Shown here: in pieces, positions 34,318 to 46,455 of the stretch
Layout: each line of letters opens with the position of its first letter
How positions within the stretch are numbered: the stretch's first letter is position 1
Notes under the pieces: model-generated
What the model was told of the DNA's origin: nothing
Database searches by the model: none
What the model saw: the letters and a program-made list of their open reading frames with translations, nothing else
Made by a program: the position numbers and the translations under genes
Assembly: GCF_021130785.1 (NCBI RefSeq)
Contig: NC_060209.1
Span: 23,126,001-23,190,000, forward strand
From: Homalodisca vitripennis
Lineage: Eukaryota > Arthropoda > Insecta > Hemiptera > Cicadellidae
Direction of reading: 5' to 3'
Length of the DNA stretch: 64,000 bases

Positions 34318-35211
34318 ATTACATTTTTCCAGCCCCTCGAGTGATATGCTTCAGTAACGCTCAGCCAGTTACAATACAATAAGTTAGGAATAGAACATTA
34401 ACGATACAGCCTTGAACGAAAATCTTTCAAAGTCTAATATAAGTCTTTACGTGAATGTTTTAATTATTCTTAAAATATTAATGAGCTCTATTCATCAGGT
34501 TTGTGGAACGGTTTAAGATGAGTAATTACCTCCTCTCTCATCTAAGACTGGGAGCTTTGTTGGGAAGAGAAATTTGCAAAGGCGACTTTTCATAATTCTA
34601 TAAACATAGATTGATTTCCAATGCTATTGAAATTTAAGTATTTCACTTTATCATTCGTTTAAAATGACATACCTTAATCAGTTTGATATACTATCTTAAA
34701 ATATCCATGTTTTCCTTCAATAAAATACATAAAAGGGAATAATCAGTAATCCATAATAAATCAAACACAGTTATAATGGTATTTCAGAAAGATCTAGTTA
34801 AGAAAACAAACAAATTTCTTTGATTTATATGTATATTATTCATCAATAATTAATAACTGTTATTTGTTTGAGACAAATTTTATACAGGTACTTAAATTTT
34901 TAGCACAGAAGAACAGATTTGCCTGATACTTTGTCATATTCAAATATTATAATCAGGAATAAGCTTGAATAAAACACTTCAAAATTTGTTACAGTTAATA
35001 TACAACTTTTTCACACTGATTTCAAATAACTTACTGAGCAGACAGAAGAAAGTGTTATCCTATCAAAAACGGTGTTCAAATTATTCAAATATACAGTATA
35101 ATTAATTGGCACTGTTGTAATTAAATTATAAACACATATGCTTAACTTCATACAGACTGATTTAGATATTTTTATAATTATATTGAAAGGCAACATGACA
35201 CTACATTTAAC

Positions 35212-35326
35212 CGGAACAATAAGTAACACAAAGCCCCAAAACAGCGATTTAAGTAGGAGCTCATGAGGCATGACAATGTTCGGGCAAGTTTTAGAATACT
35301 CTTGGCACGGGTAAAAGGTTACATCC
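35212..35326 (-). CDS. Candidate short first exon with signal-peptide-like segment (copy 2)
   Basis: From ATG 35326 the frame begins MDVTFYPCQEYSKTC. An inner Met at 35271-35269 is followed by a Lys and a hydrophobic run (SLFWGFVLLIVP), which fits a signal peptide. In copy 3 the run ends at a GTAAAA that could be a splice donor; here it is GTTAAA and the frame stays open to 35011. From the inner Met onward most differences among the three copies are silent (AAG/AAA, CTG/CTA, CTC/CTT), with one Leu to Phe. Upstream changes include Glu to Asp and Cys to Tyr. Downstream exons were not found, and a conserved chance ORF cannot be excluded. Confidence 0.25.
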
Positions 35327-35649
35327 ATTTTCTTAAAAGGCTCCTAAGTATGGGATATTATCTTAGGCATGTTCACTCGTTTTCTTGCCAAGCTTGCGTG
35401 CCAGATGTCTTCTTTCTTCACTTTATCTTTTAGTTTCGGTTAAATACCTTTTATCAAAGTCCTGTCATAAAAATATGAACGTGATATGACGTGATTTCAT
35501 TTTTTTATATATTTAAATACTGATAGTTTTTAATAGTATTTAGATTAATGTTTATGTAATTAAATTCGTTAAATACCGACGTCACTGATAATATCGGACC
35601 AAAAATTAATTGTTTTGTTCCATAATTATTGTTATTTCAGTACCTGAGA

Positions 35650-35925
35650 TGTTGTAATGTTGTATAGCCAACACACCAGAGTAACTTACAGTCGGCTGGA
35701 CACGTTATAACATGTTGCTACGTGTTACCGAGAACTGTTTACACCGTCAACCCCAACTATCGGCGATGTTTACTCTGTAAACAACACAATTAAGTGTCCA
35801 CTGATCAATACACGAGTGGCTGCTCCAGAGCCGGCATGTGTCGCTAACAATAAATTCTGATCGTTAGCACATGACAAGAATATTATTTTATTTGGTACTA
35901 CCAGCATCAATAATTGTTAACAAAC
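35650..35925. promoter_or_regulatory. Conserved non-coding block with paired FOX-like sites (copy 2)
   Basis: Equivalent to 2400-2690. The inverted pair TGTTTAC-TCT-GTAAACA is intact at 35767-35783. A few substitutions (GTCAACCCC, CAACTATCGG) separate it from copies 1 and 3. Function is inferred only from conservation. Confidence 0.3.
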
Positions 35926-36130
35926 GTCAAAATAATGTTTAAATTCTATTTCTAACGTAGATTGACTGGAAAGCAATAAATTTTACTATAAAATAACGAT
36001 CCACAGAGTACAGTAAACACCGTTGATGTCACATATGGACATCCCAATGGAGCGGCACATCGCTAACCGCAAAAGTGGAGTTGTCATGGTACAGGGGGAA
36101 CTTTATTTTCAGCTAATTTTTTTGCAGTCA

Positions 36131-38641
36131 ATGGTTGGAGTGGTTTCCATAGTTTTGATAGCTTTAGCAGCTAAACGTGGGGGAAATGTCTCAAACTCAA
36201 ATGTTTGAATTTACTTCGCTAAAAATTTGATTTCATTGTATTGCATGGGTTTAGAAAGAGGATACCCATTAACGATACTTCCATTGTTATTTTTTAAACA
36301 AATTTTATTAGTAATCTATTCAGTGAACCTAAGTAATTTTACTATGAGGAAAACTACTAGTAATACGCATGAAAAAACCCAAATAAATTAATAAATATCA
36401 TGACTTTATCCTCTGAACTCTGACACCAATTTATTAACTACACCAAACGATTTGTTAATTGTTCTAATTCCAAGAGAAAACAAAAATTAAAATTGTAAAT
36501 AATTATTGACAAATTTTAAAGACTAATTAAAAATTTAAATTGTTACGTGCCTTATCAAACAGGATACAAAAATGCTAGACCACATATCGAGTAACGGGCT
36601 TCGCTAAGCTTCATTTAAACTTTACATAGTGAGTACAGAAAAGAAATGTTTACATCCCTTCTGCACGCAAAATAGAAATTGTGTTTACTTCTGAGAGCAA
36701 AATTTAAAGTCTATAGCATATTTCATTCTCAAGAATAATCCATAAAATATATAGGTTAGTTCGTTTTCAAGATATACTGAGAATAGATAGACATATAGAC
36801 AGACAGAAATAAAATTCTTCCTGTCCCACGAGATTGAGTACATAAAAGTTTAAACAAAACTACATATCGTTTTAGTACTCAAATTCTACTGAAAATCGTT
36901 GTAAAATAAGCCTAAGCATCGTAATTAGATGTACGACATTGTCAATTTATAACTGGACAATTTTTATTTAATGAGAAGGTTTATTCTCGTACTAATCTAG
37001 TTAAACAATTTATTTTATTACATATAGAAATACAAAGACAAAACAAACGAATTTATAATGCAAAAGCCATTATAAATACTTTGTATTTTAAGTGAAAAAA
37101 TATATGGATAAACTATGTGATAAATTATGACAAAACAAACGAATCTCTAATATCAATGTCCATATAAAAATGTTATATTTAAAATGACAATATATTTGGA
37201 AAATTGAGATTAAGATGTTATAAACTCAGATGTATATCTAATGGAAATGACAGATTCCAGAACATACAAGAGCACTAACTGTGACTTTTCCCACGTCTAT
37301 TCACAGTCTTCAACTTGAGACATGTTTGAGAAGAAAGTTAGCTAAAGTTTCCAGGAATAAGTCTGCAATACGACTTGGTACTCAGATCTACATTATTTTA
37401 CTCTTTGAATGCATGCTACTGAAATTGTTCTCATCAATCAAGCACGTAGTAAGAAAGTGCAAGAGCTCAGTTGCAAAGTTTATCAATTGTAAGAGCGAAA
37501 CTTTGAAATGTGTTTTATCCCACTGCTCGAAACAAAGCTGATATTCGTGTGTACCGTTATGAATTGGAAGAAAAGGTCCACTTCCATGCAGTAAGATTTC
37601 GTGTGCGGCTGCCATCTTGATATCATAGACTAAATAAATACTAACTGTCATTTGTGTGTTATTCATAACTGCTGTAGAGTTAACAATTGCCAAGAAAACA
37701 TTTCATGATGTTATTCAGGAATAATCGAACTCAAATTACTCCTCAGAATTTATTTAGTAAATTTCAAGGAACCCATTAACAAGAAAAGAAATTTTATCCT
37801 CAAAGAAACCCTTTTCTTGTGTTAATTAATATAATTATTTGTCGTTTATAAATTTTCATTTTTCAATTCAACAAATAAAATATAATAATACCAATGTGTC
37901 AATCCTTAAATAATTGAGAAGTATAAATACAAGCAAAATAGATTTGTATGAAGAATATAAAAATAAAGTTGTATATTTGCCATTGTAATGAAAGATTTTC
38001 TGCACGATATAAAAGTTTGGAAAATATGTAGGATTGATTTAATTTTAATCTTTTAAGTTAAGAGTAAACCAATTTGTATTTTTTCAGTTGAAATACTTTT
38101 GATACACATTTTGATTGAGATCCTTCAAGGTCAGAACGAAGTACTGGATTAATCAATCCTACTGGCGTAGTTATAAACATAGTATGGCATTTGATTGTCA
38201 TTTAAACGGTTTATGCAAGTACATAACACCGCAACTCTTTCTACCCGAATAAAAACTGCATATATTGTCGATTTTGTATTGCAACATACACGTATTATTC
38301 AGTCATATAAAAACCAACGTATAGAGCAATTACAAATTGTATTCTTAATAGGATCTGTCAAAATGGAATAAATTCAAATACAATGACCTCTATGTGCCTA
38401 AGGTCGGTGCATTACTCAGTAGCACTATTATTGAGGTTGATGTCTTTTTCAGCGTTATTTCAAGGATGGCAGTCGGCAACAAATTGCTGTAAAAACATAC
38501 AAAGTTCTAAGTCAAGCCACGTCCTTTATTGAAGGACAACATATTGACTCCACCGGCTGTCCTGTCAAAACAGCTCCGGAATACGGAATCAAGCCATTTT
38601 GTACGAAAACTTTCTTTCACAACAGAGCAGTTAAACATTAA
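36131..38641 (+). pseudogene. Relic of the small multi-exon gene, copy 2
   Basis: The exon 1-like ATG is at 36131 after TTTTTTTGCAG and is identical to copy 1 through the hydrophobic stretch. Exon 2 is 37307-37590, with acceptor TCTATTCACAG and donor GTAAGA. It has lost several bases relative to copy 3 (for example one T in CAACTTGAG near 37314), so its frame is broken. Exon 3 is 38453-38641 (acceptor CTTTTTCAG), open for 62 codons to TAA, ending FFHNRAVKH. Exon 3 carries Cys in STGCPVKTAPEYG and PFC. Family unknown. Confidence 0.35.
36570..36840 (-). repeat. (GACA)n-family interspersed repeat (copy 2)
   Basis: Starts with the TCGAGTAACGGGCTTCGC head and includes GACATATAGACAGACAG and TTCTTCCTGTCCCACGAG. 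The downstream flank is where copy 2 loses about 110 bp relative to copies 1 and 3. Confidence 0.45.
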
Positions 38642-39579
38642 TAACCTGTTATTAAAACCCTATACCTTATTTATTACACATTAACTTACATATTCAATAA
38701 CTGTTATAGTTATGTGTATTATTTATGTTACTAACCATTAATTTTACCATTGAATAGACAAGTTTTCCGGACGTCCTTTAAATTATTTGTGAGACATTTC
38801 GTCGATTTGTGTGTGTGAGTAAGCGCACATGTGTGTGTGGAAACATGAATGCTGTGTTAGTGCAATATTGCAGCTGCAATAATGTGTGTATACCAATGCC
38901 CTAGTGACATAATAGACGGCTTTTATATGTCACTCATACCCTTAATTATAGTTATTGAAATTGCGCAAGCATCGATGTCAACTATAATGACATTGTGAAG
39001 TAGAATGAACAACACTAATGACGGTAGTTTCAGTAGAGAGTTTTTAATAAATCATTAGTGTAATACGCCGAGACACCAATTACAACAGACTGCATGCTAA
39101 CTGTGATAAACAGGGACTGAAGAGGGTGCTGGGTGACTGTTATATTAGAATTATGTATAGACACATTCATAGTTTGTAATACTCTGCAGCAAGCATATTG
39201 ACAAATATTTTAGGATCTAACATGTTACGAAACGTGTATATAGAGTAATAAAAAACAAAATAACGTTTCCAGTACTTGCACCTGACTTCTTCTTTAGGAA
39301 CAAAAATATGAAATATAATGTTTTTAATGTAAAAAAGTTCAAAAGTTTTTCAGTGAAGCAGAATAAAATAAAATTTATAACAAGTAATTCTTATATAAAA
39401 GAAACCAGAATATAACTGAAATATAGAAATAATTACAGAAAAAACAAAGAAGATACCCTTGTACGATACATATACGCACGAGAAACACATGATATATCAC
39501 CACGGAGCAGCGAGACCGTGAAGTACCTAATCTACGGACAATAGTTTGTATGTCGTACATTTACTTCTATGGCTTACAA

Positions 39580-39725
39580 CCTTGACTGGCTGAGTGTTTA
39601 GCGTAGCCTATCCCTCAATGGACTTCATTTCTGTCTATCTATCTGCCCGCACATATCTAGAAATCAAACAAACCTATAGTCTTGGAGTTTTGCATGAAGC
39701 TTTATTTCTACATAAGCAACTCAAA
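39580..39725 (+). repeat. (GACA)n-family interspersed repeat, forward (copy 2)
   Basis: TGGCTGAGTGTTTAGCGTAG head, TTTCTGTCTATCTATCTGCC tract, GTTTTGCATGAAGCTTTA end. Orthologous in position to 8045-8175. Confidence 0.55.
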
Positions 39726-42144
39726 TTTTGATCATGGAGAATGTCACTCCTGGGGATTGGAAAGAAGCTTTAAGCGAAAATTCTCCGTTGGTCTTATGAA
39801 TAATCATGATAAGAAAACAGAATAAATACATTTCTAAAAAAAAACTGAGTAAAACAAAATGAATGTTTACCAATACGTGATAACTCGTGTAACATACTGA
39901 TATAGACGTGAAATGTTGCACGTAGCCTTAGCTAAGCACGTTAAGCTACACGTGGTGTGGCGTACTTCTATGCTGTACTGTTAAAACTGATATATTTATG
40001 TGTTAAATTTCTTACATCCAGAGTTTTACATGTGTTGAAGAAATATAATGCCAGTTCAAAAAAACGTAGTGTTTTTGTTTTGTCAGATAAAAGGATTGTA
40101 ATTGTTCGTAATACTTATACACTTTTAGATCACACATCTACATTATTGAAATGTATACAAAGATATAAATATATTATTTTAAAAGCAATTAACAAATTTT
40201 AAATCTTTGCAGTAAATTCACTTGGATATTTGTCTAAAAACTAGTCGCTAAATTAATTCTGATATGATAGAGTACTAGGAGAGTTACTTAGAGCGGATAT
40301 AACACAATTTAATCCTTTTGTTTTCATAACTATTTGACATGTATGTTTGGGTAATTTTTTTTATTGCTGAACTGAAAAATTCCAAGTCGTTTGAAAGCAA
40401 AACGTAGAGTTTACGACGGTTACTCGATTTGGTAAAGCGCCGAATAATCCTTGTTTACTAACAAATTTCCTAATCTCCATATCCTGTGTAGAGTTTTCAA
40501 TTCCGCGCCCTCCCGATAATTCTGAACAAATCTACAGTTCACGTGAAACCATAGCTTCAAAATTGGAATTATCATTACATATAACATTCCCTTTTATTGG
40601 CAGTTAGATCGTGTGTGTTGTTTCCTTTGTTTCTCTCTGATATTTTTGCACAAATCTGTAGATCAAGTGAAAGAACTGCACTGACATTCCAATAGTCACT
40701 GCATCAGACAAAGTATCGCGTTTCCGTATCACTTTCCTCTTAAAGACTTGTGGATCGTGTGTGTTGTTTCCTTTGTGGCTCTGATACGTATTTGTGTACA
40801 AATCTGCAGATCACGTGAAATCTCGCATCAAGGTCACAATATCTTTTGTAAACATTTATCACTCTCATCATCAGGTCTTCATGCAATATGAGTGGTTTTT
40901 TAGGCTGGAATCATTGTGTTTCAAGTTCAATACTTTCACGTGTCAGTAAAATTAAACAGACATGAGGGTGTGCACAGAGATAAGTAGGACAGAACCAACA
41001 GGATGATAGCACCAACTGTACTGTTCCCAGCTCCCACACATGGGCGCACAACTTGACTCTGACATAGCTCTTAGTCATTGTTTGCCACCTAATAGTTAGT
41101 TCATATGACAACTAAAGTCAACTCTATTGTGATCTCAGCAAACGAAAACTAAGTGCATATTCGGCAGGAATGTGTTCAGAGATCAATTTATTGTGTTTTT
41201 CTATGATTACATGCTCAGAATGATATGAATAAATTTATGACTTTAAATATGTAATTTTAATAAATTCCTGAATAAAGCATTGCAACTTACTTTTCATTCG
41301 AACTGTTCTTGCGTATTTAAGATAATTCAAGAACTATTTAATCTGAATGGCCATTAGCTTTTAGTTTTGTATTTTTATACGTATTCCTCGTAGTTATTAT
41401 GTAACAAAGAAGATTGAAACAAACCGTAAGGATTATTAAAGTTATATGTCTTTAAAATTTGCTCCTAACACTCACTATAACTGTTGCAATACTTACGTTC
41501 AAGTTTTAAATTTGTGCAAATTTGTATATGGTTGTCTCAAAAACGATTTAATTTTTATAAGAGAACGTTTAGCAACTGGTAAACAATATTTATATAATAG
41601 GCGAGAACACTAAAATTCTTTATAATTAACAACTGTAAAATTCTAACTAAAAACGTACTTTGAGTGAACTGAATTGTACCAATTAAAATTAAAACATTTC
41701 CTTCGGTGTGCAACGATATTTGAAAATACTAAAACCCTTATTGGGGCAAAATTAAGTCACAGTAAATATTCTAATTAAGTATAGTTTTTAACTCAGGGTA
41801 GAATAACATGTTTTGATAATATTATAACAGATTAAGCACACCACAGGACAAGTTCCCTCTTAACAGGATCTGATCTATTCTCCCTGGGGAGCAAAGCAGG
41901 ACAACTCGAGAGGAAATGGAAAGTAGTTTAACAGTTTGTCACAGTCACTGTAACTTTTATTTATTTATTTATTTTATTATTCGATACTACTACGGATCTT
42001 GGTTTGGATCTACGAGCACACTTCAGCGGGAATAACGCTTGTTTGTGTTTATTTCTCAACTATTGTACTGTTACGTAGTTATAATAACAAGCGATAAATA
42101 TAGAGAATAATAAATTATTGTTGCATTTATTTTTCTTGAACTGT

Positions 42145-42300
42145 AATATTTTTTAAGGAGCCGACAGGTCCTTTCAATGACAAATCGTGTCATCATTGTC
42201 TGTCTGTCTGTCTGTCTGTCCGTACTGTGTAATGTAAGAAAGATCCTTAATACGTGAAACTTGGTACTGAGGTTTCTCTTAGTCAAAAGAAGGCTTGGGT
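42145..42300 (+). repeat. (CTGT)n-containing repeat, type 2 (copy 2)
   Basis: AAGGAGCCGACAGGTCCTTT leads to five CTGT units (near 42199-42222), then CCGTACTGTGTAATGTAAG and AATACGTGAAACTTGGTAC. The same element is at 55024-55166 and 61088-61243. Its last bases, GAAGGCTTGGG, mark the join to the next block in copies 2 and 4. Confidence 0.6.
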
Positions 42301-45064
42301 TCTAAAACAATGTTCTCTAAACTTAAATCTAAAATGGATCAGGATACTTGAATATGCCGGGTGTCCCAAAAGTCCCACTCCTCCATCTAACTTTTGAATG
42401 GAATTAAACAAACCAATATCCTTTGGGGGGTAGTTATATAATGAAAAATGATGTTTTTGCGCTACATGAGAAGTTAGCCCCTCAACCCAAAATGGGGGTT
42501 GGGGGTCAAGTCAAAATTTTTAAATGCACACTCCAATGAAATGACATTTCATTTTAAAGATCTTTATGAAAGAAGAACAATGCCACAGACTAGAGGTCTC
42601 TATCTCAATCCAGTACGAAACAACGGCTTGTCAAAGTCTTATTGAAAACTTAGTATTAAGAATAAGTCAAAAAATATTACATGTCAGTAACAAAATATTG
42701 AGAAAGAAGTTTAGCCCACTTTTTTCGAATCTATAGTATGTTGGTACTATTGGAGTCTGCCATAGTTGTAAACTCTAAACAAAACCTACGCAGAGTGGTC
42801 CACAGTACAGTAAGTAGTGACCTTTCAGCTCTTAGTTCCAAACTGTGAGACTGATAAAGTCCTTGCTGTTTCCTTGTGTCTCTTGCCCCCAAACTAATCT
42901 AACTTTGTGTAGATAACATCTCTGGTTCACCCCAACTTTGGAAATATATGGATACCACTGTAAATTTATAGTCTTACATACACTAATACTATTGCTGGCC
43001 GAAATGTTTAGAATAAAGTAAATATGAAACGAATTTATGAGTTACAAGTACTCTAATAACCCTGAGATATGTTTAATGATATTGTATTATTGTTACAAGT
43101 ATTGGAAAGAAAATTTTGGATCAGTATTAGATATCCAAAGTTAATTCTAAATCCATAAATTAATAGCCCGTTTGATCGAGTACTCACAATATAAAATAAA
43201 TCAGCTGTTTATATTGTGTTTTAATCGTAGTTATTGACCTTATAGTAAATATTTTTGGTGGCTCACATTCAATTGTTTCTATATTTGCAAATTCAAATTG
43301 TGTTGGCGTTAGCCGTAATATATTCACGTGTGTACGAATATGTTTGAACAGAACCAAGTGTCATTTTTGGGATGTATCATTTTATAAGATATTCGTAGGC
43401 GGTGAAAAACTGTTAATCGTTGTTAGCAACAAAAAGTGTTTGTTTACTTACGTTAACATAATATTTTGACTCCTGTTCAAAGCCTAGGGCCGAGAGAACC
43501 AATGTCCACTATATAAGCACACCACAAGTAATTTTAAAAATCGGTAGCAAAACTTTTTCTACGAAAAAAATCGATCCACGATACTTTTTTGCAGAGGCTG
43601 AAATGGTTAAAGTATAAAAATATAATTTTTTCCTCAGATTATATTTATTCTAGCTTTATCCACTTGAACTTATGGTTAAGCACATAAATAATAGTTATAT
43701 CACAGTCAGACAACTTAGTAAAGAGAATAAATATCGCCACTGAAAGAGTCTGTATATGGTTAGCTGACACTGAGTCTAAAGACTAGTTCAAGTGCGTCAA
43801 GCTAAGAAAAATATGATCTTAGGAAAGTGTTACTTTTTATCCGTTTTAAGAAAAACCAGGCTATGTCCCTATACAGTGAAAATTGGCTCTAGGCTGTTCA
43901 ATTAATAATATAAAGTAAGTTTTTAATCAGCTTCATTTACTACGGGTACAAAAGATGAAAGTTTATGAATAAATGAATGAATTATTTATTCTGAAATTAA
44001 AATTCACATTATTTGGAATAATCACTAGCCACTTTTCCTAGTAATATGGACAGCTAATCAGAAATTTAAAACATTTTTAACGTATAGACTTTTAGTCTAG
44101 CATCTGAAAAAAATTGGAAAATAAACATCACCTTCTGCTATATCTGTGTAACTTAAAATACTTACTAATTCAATATATACGAAAGAATAATGTAATAAAC
44201 AAACAAAAATGGGATTATCAACAAATATACAGTACTGTAATACAATAAAATATTATTTACAAGATTAGTAAATATCACTAACCATTTACATACAATACAT
44301 TAAATATAAAATCCAATATTAAATGAAACGATATGACAATTATATAATTAATCAAATGTATCATATCAAACATGTTATTTACAATAAATTTACAATGCGA
44401 TTTACTGCATATTTTATAACCAGAACCCTAAAGTGAGAAAAGCCAAGCAGTAATTTTCTAAAAAAGATAGTTATATTTGTAGGAGTTATTTTTAAATATG
44501 CAGTTAATTTATTAAAATACTTGGGTTCTAAATAACAAGAGTCGCGGGATGATGGCCTTTTTACTTTTGGGTGATATATTTGTAGATAGATATAAAGTGA
44601 CTACTGTAGTACTCTACTCCAAATAAAAAATAATCTTAAAACTTAAAAAATAAATCGATTTTGAAATGGTAATATCTCCATTTGTAGAAATAAAGGAAAA
44701 GAACTATGACGCTTATTTTTCTTTAATATTATACGTAAAAAATCGTAAAATAATTCTGTGTAATTCTGAATTTTTCCAATACTAAGTACAGGCATACGGA
44801 CAGCCTTGCATAGAACGTTTCAAGGCATAGATTTAAATTATATATAAATATTACGTACAGGATACAGTAGCTTAGAATTAAGTTTTACGTATTTCAATTT
44901 ATTTTGAAAAATACATTGGGTTTTTAAGTGTTGCTTTAACGTTATCTGAACTAAGTGGTATCTTTGAAAACAAGGTCGTTTGAGGAAAATAAACAAGATA
45001 AAGTGAGGACGGAGTGGTATCGAACGTCTGGATATATGGCAGTCTGGGTCTCTCTGACAGTAGT
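42301..45064. repeat. Block Y, part of a near-identical 3.85-kb pair
   Basis: It matches 61244-64000 almost base for base (offset 18943, then 18936 after a 7-nt indel near 42672). The near-identity begins earlier, at about 41210/60155, so it crosses the unit/Y junction. The first about 680 bp also relate, with clear divergence, to 56599-57077. No intact gene; AT-rich with a few conserved islands such as TTGTGTCTCTTGCCCCCAAA (near 42884). Confidence 0.88.
42357..42680 (+). mobile_element. Mariner-like terminus inside block Y, partner end not found
   Basis: The sequence CCGGGTGTCCCAAAAGTCCC starts abruptly inside a segment that is continuous at 56630-56660 in the related block. About 320 bp of unrelated DNA then follows before homology resumes near 42690. 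Such GGGTGTCCCAAAA starts are common for Tc1/mariner-type TIRs, but no inverse copy closes the insertion, so it is probably truncated. An identical copy begins at 61300. Confidence 0.45.
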
Positions 45065-45499
45065 AATGGGATTGGAATAACCGCCATATGTATCTTATGT
45101 GACCGAAACTAAATATTTCATCTTACTATACCGTCAGATATTGAAATGTTTCAAGGATTTCATCAACTAAATTAACACTTTGGAGCTACATAATTGTCAA
45201 TAACATCTTGGAGTAATAACAGCGGAAAAGGTTATTTGGTTATAAATATATACCACCTGATATACCCAAGTATGTGATATATTTTTGATACATAACATTT
45301 AGTCAAAACTCAGGAGAGCCGGTTAAGATCCTACCAACATAGATGATTGATCTTGAGGCACGTGATTATAGCTGTCTAGATCAAGGGCCTACGAATTGTT
45401 CACAAACAGTTTATGCATGGTGAATTAGGAATTAAATAGAATTCTTGAACACATTGTATTTTTTCTGTCTCTTTCTATTAGCACATTTCTGAATACCGA
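45065..45499. other. AT-rich spacer
   Basis: No recognisable gene or repeat; the partner of this stretch would lie beyond the right window edge. Confidence 0.35.
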
Positions 45500-45714
45500 C
45501 GTTTATAGCAGCGAAATATCTACAGCTGTCTGGAGAGTCCTGGCCTGCTAACACCAAGCTTCGTATCACCACCGTACCACACCGCCACGAACTGCCCGCT
45601 AACCACAACGTCAACCAGGAAACCGTTCGTGTTAAAGCTTACATCGAAGAATTAGCAATAAGGCACAATATACCGCTCCTATACATCAACATAATCGAAC
45701 GAGAAGTTGATGTT
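45500..45714 (+). pseudogene. Fragment of a transposon-associated SGNH-hydrolase-like protein
   Basis: An open stretch from 45550 reads TKLRITTVPHRHELPANHNV, followed by QETVRVKAYIEELAIRHNIP. The pattern 'I.TVP.RHDLP..H..N..I..VN.YI.EL' is what I know from SGNH/GDSL-like domains found in retroelement proteins and their derivatives. A preceding piece in a shifted frame (EISTAVWRVLA) fits the region just before it. Catalytic Ser and the final Asp/His motif are not present. Assignment is from memory of the pattern, not from a search. Confidence 0.4.
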
Positions 45715-45805
45715 ATTTTATATTGAATTGAATTGCATTTGTTCAAGAAATTATACATTTCCGAGGCCCCGCTGAGTACAATACTTGTCAGCGGGAACCT
45801 ATATA
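45715..45805 (-). repeat. Possible LINE 3' tail with hairpin
   Basis: On the minus strand a stem CCCGCTGA/TCAGCGGG (45768-45775 with 45788-45795) is followed by AATTTCTTGAACAAATGC and a CAATTCAATTCAATAT tail. A stem-loop before a short repeated tail is typical of CR1/L2-type 3' ends. Only this short piece is recognisable. Confidence 0.35.
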
Positions 45806-46240
45806 ACTATATTTTACTACAGTTAAGATTATCTTTGATCAATTATCTTTCAAGTCCTTAATTTAGTATTTTAAATTTAACTGTGGTGAAAATTGGTAAA
45901 TAATATACATACAACAGTGAAATTATTAATTTGGAGTGATTTAAAAATATTGTCTGTTATTACTATAAGTGAATACAATACATCATTTTCATAACACTAT
46001 TAAATATTCAGTGAATTTTGTTTTTAGATAACCTGAAATTTTGAAGAAAAGTGAATAAATTGGGTGAATAGGTCAATGGTATTGACCGTGGCGAATATTT
46101 AATAGACTCGGTCAACTAAGTAAGTCATTAGTCTTATCAGTTATTGCCCATTCCTATCTATTTATGTAATAATCACTAAAGATGTTGGGTTATCAGAAGA
46201 GGTAGACAAACATTACGTACAGTTTATACAAGTTTTCAAA

Positions 46241-46279
<39 letters not shown>

Positions 46280-46455
46280 TTATATTATTATTACCTTTTT
46301 GCCGAGATATTTTAAGGATATTATGCAGTAAGTAATTTAACAAGTAATACTAAACGTAATGAATGACCATTAGGCCCTAATTCACAAAAAATGATGTAAT
46401 TTTAAATGAATGTTTGTTCTTTCTTGGACATCATGCGGATGGACTGGCAAAAGGA
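45806..46455. other. AT-rich spacer with an (AT)n microsatellite
   Basis: An uninterrupted (AT)n tract of about 30 bp lies at 46244-46274. Otherwise nothing recognised before unit copy 3 begins near 46456. Confidence 0.5.

Larger units (their letters stand above)
34318..42300. repeat. Large duplicated unit, copy 2
   Basis: Collinear with copy 3 from the first CCAGCCCC(T)CGAGTG repeat (34328 versus 46466) to the GAAGGCTTGGG boundary (42300 versus about 55163). It lacks about 110 bp around 36838 that copies 1 and 3 have, and the insertion of about 465 bp of copy 3. From about 39560 to 41100 it is almost identical to copy 3; from about 41200 onward it is almost identical to copy 4 instead. Confidence 0.9.

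Noticed and set aside
40604..40801. Duplicated minus-strand ORF 40604-40801 and 53475-53672
   Set aside because: The peptide is internally repetitive because of the underlying 122-bp repeat, and identity between copies reflects the near-identical DNA, not coding constraint.
42071..42286. ORFs across the (CTGT)n repeat (also 61014-61229)
   Set aside because: The frame is a translation of the tetranucleotide tract and its repeat flanks.
44899..45087. 62-codon minus-strand ORF in block Y
   Set aside because: It is open and starts with ATG, but it has no motif I recognise and no splice or promoter context. Near-identity of the partner copy gives no information on selection.
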